A stretch of 64,000 bases of DNA from Euglena gracilis (taxonomy: Eukaryota > Euglenida > Euglenophyceae > Euglenales): assembly GCA_039621445.1 (NCBI GenBank), contig CP154956.1, forward strand, positions 86,560,231 to 86,624,230. Reading direction: 5' to 3'. Under the pieces are notes generated by a model. It made no database searches and was not told the origin of the DNA. It saw only the letters and a list, made by a program, of their open reading frames with translations. Position numbers and translations under genes: made by a program. How positions within the stretch are numbered: position 1 is the stretch's first letter; each line of letters opens with the position of its first letter. Positions 56,671-64,000 of the stretch are shown here, piece by piece.

Positions 56671-57128
56671 GTACCCTTAAGTAGGCTTAAGACATTCCCT
56701 GTGTGCCACCCTCTGCATTTTGCATTCCCACAGCCCGGGAAAGTACTTCTGCCCAAATGGATATCAAAAAAGTCCCAAGTCCGGTTGGGCAGAAAGTACA
56801 CTGGAATGTTCCGAAGTAAAACCCCATGAATTTTTTTTTTAAAAGAAACCGGAACATCACCCCCGCAGCCGCCCCCGGTCGGTTGGTTTTGGCCCAGAGA
56901 AAGTGCCCGCACCGCCACCACGGGAGCTGGGGGGGGGGGGATGCAAACACATTTTATTTTTTTGCATTTTTGTGTTTTTTTCTCGATTTTGGCAGAATTT
57001 GCGTTTTTTTTTGTCCACCCCCTGCCAGGAGCCGCTTCGGGAATCCCCGGTGCCGGCGATGGGGTGGGGCGCGCCCCGCCCCCCCCCCCCCCACCGCTGC
57101 CCAGCCCACTTTGTGCCCGCCGCCGCAG

Positions 57129-57239
57129 GGGCCCGCAAGGCAGCCGCGGCGGGACGGTCCGACGGCCCCTCGGCGGGCTTCCTCCAGCGGCTGCACCGCG
57201 CCGCGCTGGGGGACCTGTTGGAGGGCGAGGTGGACGTCG
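57129..57239 (+). CDS. candidate exon, Ala/Arg-rich with helix-like end
   Basis: It is bounded by CGCCGCAG and GAG|GTGGAC. It reads ARKAAAAGRSDGPSAGFLQR followed by LHRAALGDLLEGE. GC is very high, as in the citrate synthase exons. Upstream sequence (57,031-57,128) may be a further exon ending at a short C-rich intron. Unrecognised. Confidence 0.45.
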
Positions 57240-57981
57240 GGCAGGGGGCTGGGGGGTGCCCCGGCGCCGCCTTTTCCCTGTTTTCTTTTCCCTGTTGGGT
57301 TCCAGTTTCTCTGCAAGCTTTGCATTTTTTTGTTTCAATTTTCTGAAAACAGTGATTGCTTGTTTTGCTGACAGGGGATCTGAATGAGTGATTGGTGAGC
57401 TGCAAGAATCGTTTTCCAGGTCTTCACAGAAGCACAGTTGCCACGCCCAGAGGGGGAGGTTCCTCGGTGCCCTGGCCTGATTTGACCTGACAACAGCCGC
57501 CAGCGTTCTGCCAGGGACATTGAACCCATTCGAGTGCCCCCCAGGCGGCACGACGGGCCTGTGGACAACCCCATTCGCCATCTTGTAATCTGCTTTTCCC
57601 CCTAGAATTTCTGATTCACATTGGTTTCAATGAACACAACGTTGGATGAACATAAGAAATTGTTGTGGCATTTACTGTATTGGTCGTATTCTACTTTCTC
57701 CACCTTTATTTTCTCCCCGGGTTTGTGGATGGATGCACAATCCTCCGATCATGTTGTTCAGAATCACAACGTATGCACATCTTGCAGTGTGCATAGATTT
57801 CCAATGTGTGTGTGTGTATCATTTCGATGTGCACACAAGCACACAGAACAAGTCTCCGATTCTGTGCGTCTGTCCGTGTATGCAGGTGCTCTCCCGTGCA
57901 TGGGTTGCAGATTTGTGCTTACGCCAGGACCATGCAGTTTCAGTGTGCCGTTCCCCACCGGCCCCCTCCGACGCGCCACAG

Positions 57982-58150
57982 TGCCGGTCGGTCAGCCCCT
58001 CGACGGTCACCTCCAGCACCGCGCGTGCGGACGCGTCGCGGGTTCACGCCCTCGCGCAGCCGCGCCGGTCCCCGCCCCCCGAGGAGCGCTTCACCTTCCT
58101 GCAGCGCCGGCCGGGGGCAGTGATGGGCCCCGCCGAGTGGTCCCCCGCTG
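57982..58150 (+). CDS. candidate exon, Ser/Arg/Pro-rich
   Basis: After GCGCCACAG it reads CRSVSPSTVTSSTARADASR, then VHALAQPRRSPPPEERFTFL and QRRPGAVMGPAEWSPAG, ending at CTG|GTTTGG. The stretch ERFTFLQRRPG is less disordered than the rest. No family is recognised. Confidence 0.45.
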
Positions 58151-58834
58151 GTTTGGGAAGCCTTGCCTCCCGGGGGTTTCCGACCTTCCTTCCTTCTGAG
58201 TGGACCCAACCCCCCGGGAGTCCAGCCAGCCAGCATGTTTTGCCCCAGCCAGCTCCCAGCCAGGTTGCAGACCCTCCCTCCAGGATTCCAATGACATGAA
58301 GTTGGGGCTGAACCAGGCTGGACCAAAATTTGTTTTCGGCGCACAGTGCAGAATTTTCAAGACAACCCCGCTTGCATCAACTTCCACTAGGAACCCAACT
58401 AGGAAATGCTCAAGAATTCCCCGCCTCCTCCAGAAACTCTATGGCTGATGGGTGTTGGTTGACCACCCCTTCTCCCCCACCCCTTCTCTTGCTGGGGACA
58501 TGGGTTCCGACAGTTGCTGGGAGGTCAAGTTTGTGGTGCTGTTTTGACCGACGTTGGGCCCACATACCCCCTGGAATGCTTTGCCAGCTGTTCACCTATT
58601 TGTAGGCACAGAAGCCTTTGGGGGTTTAAAGCTGGCAAAATACCCCTGAATATGTGCCAGACTGGCTGCTGACTTTCCGGCCAAATCAAGCCAATCGCCC
58701 AAACAGCCAGTTGATTTGGCCAGCTTGCCCCCCCCCCCTCCAGTTGAAAGGGGTTACGTTTCCCTCAACAGCCTGGGTGCCAACTCGGTGGAGGCAAGTC
58801 AACTCTATCGAAGGGGAAATCCTGCAAACTTGAG

Positions 58835-58956
58835 GACTCTCAAGCCACCGTCAAGACACTCCGGGGGGCCGGCCGGGACGCATACGCGTGGCGGCGGGAG
58901 CAGTCCCGGGCGGCACAGGCACTGCGGGTGACACGGGAGCAGACCGCTTCTTTGCG
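58835..58956 (+). CDS. candidate exon, charged helix
   Basis: After AACTTGAG it reads DSQATVKTLRGAGRDAYAWR followed by REQSRAAQALRVTREQTASL, ending before GGTGGTCC. The Arg/Gln/Ala pattern suggests a helical or coiled segment. Unrecognised. Confidence 0.45.
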
Positions 58957-58984
58957 GTGGTCCCCCCCGGTGGCCTTGAATGAC

Positions 58985-59190
58985 TCGTTCGTCCCCCCCC
59001 CCCCTGGGGTCAACTGCTGGCGCCGAAGTCACCAGAAATTTGGCTAAGGAATGGGCGGGTCCATTGGCGCCACATTCACGCCATTCGAGCCACATTGAGT
59101 GGAGTGGTTGGACTGGCCCAGCCCCCGCCCCCACTGGGGGTGTCGGAAGTGACTTCCTGGGTTTTGGATAGTTCATGGTGCTGCCCCCCT
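58985..59190. repeat. C-run block with GGCGCCGAAG hairpin, worn
   Basis: CCCCCCCCCCCCTGGGGTCA, then GGCGCCGAAGTCACCAGAAA, resembles the core of the CAGGG-type miniature elements. Clean ends were not found. Confidence 0.4.
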
Positions 59191-59399
59191 CCTGAGGGAG
59201 GGGAACATGTGGACCGTGCAGTTTTTGCAGTTTTTCTTGCAGTTTTCATGTCTTGGGTTTTTTTGTAGTTTTTTTTTTTTGCAGTTTTCAGACCTTGGAT
59301 TTTTTGCAGTGCAGTTTCTGACCTGCCCATATGCAGGTTTCCCCTCCTGTGGGGTGTGATGGGAAGCAGCGATATGCACGGGAGTCTCCACCGGGGGTG

Positions 59400-59549
59400 G
59401 TTCGGGCCTCCTCCAGCCCGCCCACCCGCCTGACCGAGAGGGACGCGGAGCCGCGGCCGCCGCTGAAGAGCGTGAAGGAGTGGAAGAGTGAGCTGCAGGC
59501 GGAGCGGCAGGGCCGCGGAAAGTGGAGCAAAGGGCGGGGCGCAGTGTGA
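59400..59549 (+). CDS. candidate terminal exon
   Basis: It reads VVRASSSPPTRLTERDAEPR, then PPLKSVKEWKSELQAERQGR, then GKWSKGRGAV and TGA. A GC-rich block ends in a basic tail at a stop and AT-rich sequence follows, so it probably closes the gene whose exons lie at 54-59 kb. Unrecognised. Confidence 0.45.
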   Translation, partial: VRASSSPPTRLTERDAEPRPPLKSVKEWKSELQAERQGRGKWSKGRGAV

Positions 59550-60218
59550 CGGCGGTGCAACGCCGGGAACCACGGGGAGTTCACCGGGGAATGGCTTTGA
59601 TGAGCATCTGTGGAGAGGGGGTTATTGAAATGAGGAATTGAACAGAGTTGGGGAGTTGACGGATGGGGTGAGTTTGCCTAAACGTTTAGGGTGGCCATGT
59701 GTCTGGTGCAGTTTACATTTTGGAATGCGCGACCAAATAATTATTTTCAACATGAACATATTTTGGAAGGGAGGTTTGAGGATTGACGAACTCTGCTGTT
59801 ATGAAAGAGTGCAAAATCAAAGCGCAATTCCGATTTCAGTTCCAATTTCCCAAAAGATTTGACTGTTTGAATAAAGTCATCTCAAACTTCATCAAAATAA
59901 TCTCAAACTTTTCGCTTTAGGCATTGATATACAACCACCAGCATCGTCCCCCTATGGGGGCTGAAACCGGTGCAACATTTTTTTGTGGTTTTTTTGCCTT
60001 TTCTTGACTTTGTCATTTTCACATTTTGGTACGGATTTTTACTGAAGCTTTCTGTCATTTTTTTTTCAACGAGTGCTATATCTTTGGGACCAGCATACAA
60101 ATATCATGATTTTGACATTTTTGTTACCAATTGCGACCGGCGACAGGGGGTGCCTGAGTTTTGCAGATAAAGGATTCTTTTATTTTGGATTCTGGGGGCC
60201 CCCGGCCACTGCGAACAG

Positions 60219-60317
60219 TTGCACAAACCCCCCACCCCCACCCCACACCTTGCCTCCGCACTGCACTCTGACTGCGACCCTGTGCTGGTGCTGCACCGCT
60301 TCCACGGCAACGTTCAG
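60219..60317 (+). CDS. candidate 33-codon exon
   Basis: It is bounded by GCGAACAG and TTCAG|GTCTGT and is exactly phase 0 to phase 0. It reads LHKPPTPTPHLASALHSDCD followed by PVLVLHRFHGNVQ. Unrecognised. Confidence 0.4.
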
Positions 60318-60630
60318 GTCTGTTGTAGCACAGAGTGAGGAATGGTGGACTCCCCTTCTTTGCGGAGCTGGACATCAACTGTGGATGGGTTCAACTTTAA
60401 TTTAAGTTCAATTTAAGTTTAAGTTCAGTTCTAATTGTAAATCAATTTCAGTTTAAGTTCAAGTTCAACTTTAACCGCACGGTTTTGGATTGGCTGGTGT
60501 GGTGGCTTGGTTTTTTTGGGGGTGTTTTGTTGTTGTGTTTTACGTTCATTTTTTTTTTTTTTTTTTTCTTTTTTTTTTTTGGGTTAACCGCAACGGTTTG
60601 GATTGGCTCACCGCCAGCCCTGTGGCCAGT

Positions 60631-60699
60631 ACGGGCCCGGAAGACTCCAACGAAGAGGCTGGAAACCGGACAGAGGCTGCCAACGAATCGGGGTCGGAG
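60631..60699 (+). CDS. candidate acidic exon
   Basis: It lies between GGCCAG and GGAG|GTGGGG and reads TGPEDSNEEAGNRTEAANES followed by GSE. The frame stays open downstream to MRGVETVDLLAAAETSAMGG. Disordered and unrecognised. A poly-T tract (60,550-60,580) precedes it. Confidence 0.35.
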
Positions 60700-61664
60700 G
60701 TGGGGCATGGGTTGTGGAGCCCCATGCGTGGGGTGGAGACCGTCGATCTCCTGGCAGCTGCTGAGACCTCGGCAATGGGGGGAACCCCACAGTGGCACAA
60801 GCTCCTCTCAATTATGTGGTGGGAGGTTTCACGCAACTCCACACAACTCCTTCATCCTTCATCGTAAAACACATCTCCCAAGTTGCATCTGAACCGCAAA
60901 CAGCATGGCGACTGATCATCAAATCACAAATCTTTCTCCCTGGGCAGCGTGTCGCGGATTGTGAAATCATTTCCACAACATTGGCAGTCATCTTTTGATT
61001 GGTTGTCAAGGAGGGGTATTGCTATTCAGCCAGATTGAATATTTTGGGAAGGGTGTGTGACAGACAGACATAGCAAGTTTGTAGCAAGTTTGGACATAAA
61101 ATACACAGTTTTTTTTGTGTCCAAAGTTTTTGGAACCATCGATGCCACACCTCCGGTGGCACCCTTGCTGTTGGGTGGGGGGTCAGCAAAGCAACGGACT
61201 CATCGCCAGTGGTTGAGGTGTGCTTATCCGTATTTTTCCCATCAACCAAGAATTCACCCCTCCAACCACGATTGTGGGATACCTTCCAGGATTCTTTTTA
61301 AGTCAGAAGACCCCCCCAGGGGGGGGGTGTGGTTCTGGGGCCCAACCTGGGGGGGGGGGTCCCGGGCCGGAGGCCTGGGTATGGGTTTCCATGCCAAGCG
61401 CCGAAAATTTTTTTGGGAAATTCCCTCAGACGGCCCTGCGCCGGGCTAGGTGGGTGGGGGGACCCCCGGGGGTCTTACTGTCTTACCACCCATTCTTGCT
61501 GCACCACACCTTCTTTTCAAAATATGCAATCGGACTTGAATGGAAGAAAGGCCCCTCCCTCCAAGGGCGACGGGCAGGCAACCACCCCATTCCCTGAATT
61601 TGGACGCATTTGCTGACCACGCACTGCCTTTCACGTCCGCCGCACTGACCGTTCTCGGGGGCAG

Positions 61665-61776
61665 CGGAGGCCTCCCGGGGACCCGGCGCTGTACATGCGC
61701 CACGACGAGCTAGCGCTGCAGAAGATGGCCCGGCGCAGCCTATTGGAGACCAACGTGTTGGAGACGCTGGCGAACG
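61665..61776 (+). CDS. candidate exon with amphipathic helix
   Basis: It is bounded by GGGGGCAG and AACG|GTGGGC. It reads RRPPGDPALYMRHDELALQK followed by MARRSLLETNVLETLANG. Very GC-rich, GC-ending codons and no repeats make this one of the most convincing unassigned exons. Confidence 0.5.
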
Positions 61777-62216
61777 GTGGGCCTGGCCAGGGGCCCCCGC
61801 TCCCGGGTTTTGGGGGGTCTACGGTTCTGCCCCCGGGTCTGCAATGGCGATGGACCGTTCACCCCAGGATCCCCCCATTGGCCTTACCCCTTGTGGCAGT
61901 TCAACGCCCTTTTCAACGCTCGGACTTCCCCGGCTGGGCGTGGCATTGCCGCTCGGTGGGTGTGCGCCGTTTGCGTAACTTGGGGGTGGTTTCCCCCCTG
62001 TCCAAGACATGGGTGTCCGGACACTGCCTCACGTAAACCCTTGCACCCCTGCATGAATTGCTATCCAATAACTTGACTGCTTTTTTTTGCGCAAAAGAAT
62101 TGTTTTCTATGTGAACCAAAATAAATGCATTCAGGATGGTTTTTTTGGGGGGGCATCCATTTTTGGCCCCATCTACTTTGTGTGTCAAATCCGCGCCGGG
62201 ATTCGGCTCGCGGCAG

Positions 62217-62352
62217 GAGGGCTCCACCCACCCGGAGCCCATAGGCCCCTGCCGGCAGCCAACCGCCACCCCCCAAGCCGAAGCGAGCGGTGCAGCGGTC
62301 CTCCGCCCGCTCGCCCCCCTCCCGACTGCCTCCCGTGGAGGCACAGACACAG
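62217..62352 (+). CDS. candidate exon, Pro/Ala-rich
   Basis: It is bounded by CGCGGCAG and ACACAG|GTGTGT. It reads EGSTHPEPIGPCRQPTATPQ, then AEASGAAVLRPLAPLPTASR, then GGTDT. It leaves phase 1, which suits the block at 62,644. Confidence 0.45.
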
Positions 62353-62643
62353 GTGTGTCCTCCTTACCCCCCCTATTTGGACGATTGGGACAGGGGTGTT
62401 TGTTTCATGTGTTGAGGCCACGTTTGACACATTTGATGGTGCTGCAAGGCTCTTGTTTGGCACCACGCATTGGCGACGCAAGAGAGACGTTTGTGGTACT
62501 TGGAATCTGCTGATGCAGTTTTTGTTGGCATCACCCTCTCCCCGACACATGCAGATGCCATGAGGTGCCTGCAAAGAATTGGCTTTGTTTTTAGGAGCAC
62601 GGGCCTTTTTAACCTTCGGTGCACACTTCAACGCCCGGCTCAG

Positions 62644-62800
62644 GTCTCCGACGGCCTGAGGACGCCAAAGGGCCGAACGAGACGCACGCAGACCCAGTCC
62701 CGACACCTCGCCCGGCCCTACACCTCCTCCTGCCCGTCCGACGGCGCCCAGAGAGGAGCCTGGCCCCCCCCCACCCGGAGGAACCTCTGCTTTTGGTTTC
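62644..62800 (+). CDS. candidate exon following 62,217-62,352
   Basis: After CGGCTCAG, in the phase left by the previous block, it reads LRRPEDAKGPNETHADPVPT, then PRPALHLLLPVRRRPERSLA. The 3' edge is uncertain because a G run follows. Unrecognised. Confidence 0.4.
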
Positions 62801-63513
62801 GGGAGGGGGGGGAGGGGGCGGTATGGGCCAAAGGCTGTGGGTAGTGGGAGGGCTAGCCGAAATAATAAATAATAATAATAATGACCCTCCCAGCCCAGGA
62901 TTTTGGCTGCCCAAATGATATACCCCCTCCATGCTGCACCCCAGAGAGGGAAATCAACCAAGGCAGAAAACCCTCAATTTCTGCCCAAAAACAGCATTTT
63001 TTGGCAAAAATGCCCAGTACCAAATATCACACAGTATCAATGGGGTGTGTGCTTTATTGAGTTTGAAAAATTATATAATATTATATGATAATGTAATCCC
63101 CAAATGCCAAATAAAAATATGCCCGGGCCCCCAACTCGATACCCAAATACCCCCCCCCGGATATATTATTTGGGGGGTTGGTTTAAGGCTACACAAAATA
63201 CCTCATCCTCAGGTGGAGGCAACAAGGCAGAACTGACTGGATGTGGCACTGCGTCAACGGTGGAAGTGCTCGGCAGTTGTTTCCAAACCGAACTCTCATC
63301 GCCCCTGCCATCATTGATGCTGTCAAAAATAATCTTATTATAATTGTTAAGATTATAATTTATGAATGAAATAATGTAAAGTAATACAAGTTTTTTTGCA
63401 TTATAAAAGTATACAAGCATTTTAAAATATTTTAAAATTTAAAAAACAATATATGATTAAATATGACTAATAATACAATTAAGCCTCAAAACAAGTAATT
63501 CAGCAAAGTCCAG

Positions 63514-63689
63514 GGCAGCCTCACGTATTGGACTCTACCCGTGCCTGGCGGCTCTCTGAGCCCGACTTCACGTCGGAGCTGAGCAGCGACGGCACGTGGA
63601 GCCGCTGCCGGGGCTGCGGTCAGCCCTACGACAGCAGCCGCCACTCCTGGCCTTTGGCCCAGGCTGCTCCCCGGCCCCCGTCTGACTCA
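63514..63689 (+). CDS. candidate exon with a CRGC pair
   Basis: After AAGTCCAG it reads LDSTRAWRLSEPDFTSELSS, then DGTWSRCRGCGQPYDSSRHS, then WPLAQAAPRPPSDS, ending at TCA|GTCTGC. CRGCGQ could be half of a zinc ribbon, but no second pair is visible before the window ends. Confidence 0.45.
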
Positions 63690-64000
63690 GTCTGCGCCCC
63701 GGAGTGGGACACATCCACATGCAAGCACGGCCGTCCTGCAATGCGCCACACATTTCCGGCATTCAGCTGTTGACCAAAATAACTCCCTGAATTTCCGAAT
63801 TTCAGAATGCCGGTTCGAAGAGCAATTCCTTGGGACTGGATCCAGGTGAAGCCTTTGCCATCCACGGCCCATCTTACAGTCCCCCTCCCCCGTTGTCCGG
63901 GGTCGGAAGCAGTCTGTCAAAGATACCTACAACGCTGCGCCTCGGCAGGATCCCTGCTGTACATGGCCAAGCCTTAAACTTCAACCTGTGTAAAATCCAC

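Noticed and set aside
60400-60480. TTTAAGTTCAA repeats as a regulatory array
   Set aside because: Looks like a slipped simple repeat; no neighbouring gene start to connect it to.

Overview
This is a nuclear window from a eukaryote, probably a protist or alga. I cannot name the species from sequence alone. Short GC-rich exons with strongly GC-ending codons sit in long AT-rich introns and spacers. Those spacers are packed with poly-C/poly-G runs, small inverted-repeat elements and microsatellites. There is no bacterial-style gene packing: coding sequence is only a few percent of the window, and most long open frames are translations of simple repeats.

0-15 kb is mobile-element territory. It holds a DUF659/hAT-type fragment on the minus strand (about 1.4-1.95 kb) and three minus-strand tRNA or tRNA-like genes (2.2, 3.2 and 9.5 kb). 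A broken transposase relic lies at 6.7-7.1 kb. A complete-looking terminal-inverted-repeat (TIR) element lies at 10,879-13,398, flanked by a 7-bp direct repeat. It codes for a BED-like zinc finger joined to a pogo/DDE_1-type catalytic domain, with a hAT-type dimerisation domain at its far end.

16-32 kb is one gene on the plus strand: a citrate synthase of the peroxisomal/bacterial-like type, split into about twelve exon blocks over nearly 16 kb. It ends in AKL-stop, a type 1 peroxisomal targeting signal. Several of its introns appear to use GC donors, and its introns are full of short inverted-repeat elements.

32-41 kb carries more small elements, a few unassigned exon-like blocks and a 1.48-kb (CCCTA)n tract at about 35.9-37.4 kb. 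That tract looks telomere-like and may be an interstitial telomere or an assembly join.

41-64 kb holds scattered GC-rich, proline/serine-rich exon candidates on the plus strand, from one or more large unrecognised genes. They are interrupted by a 3.0-kb TIR element (45,144-48,143) packed with GCGCAAATGCGC-type palindromes, by copies of several miniature element families, and by long TG microsatellites.

The main themes are a host gene stretched by element-filled introns, an unusual chimeric transposase, and a large set of miniature elements whose ends are homopolymer C/G runs. Exon boundaries are by eye from splice signals, reading phase and family similarity. They should be treated as good to a few bases where stated and as approximate elsewhere.
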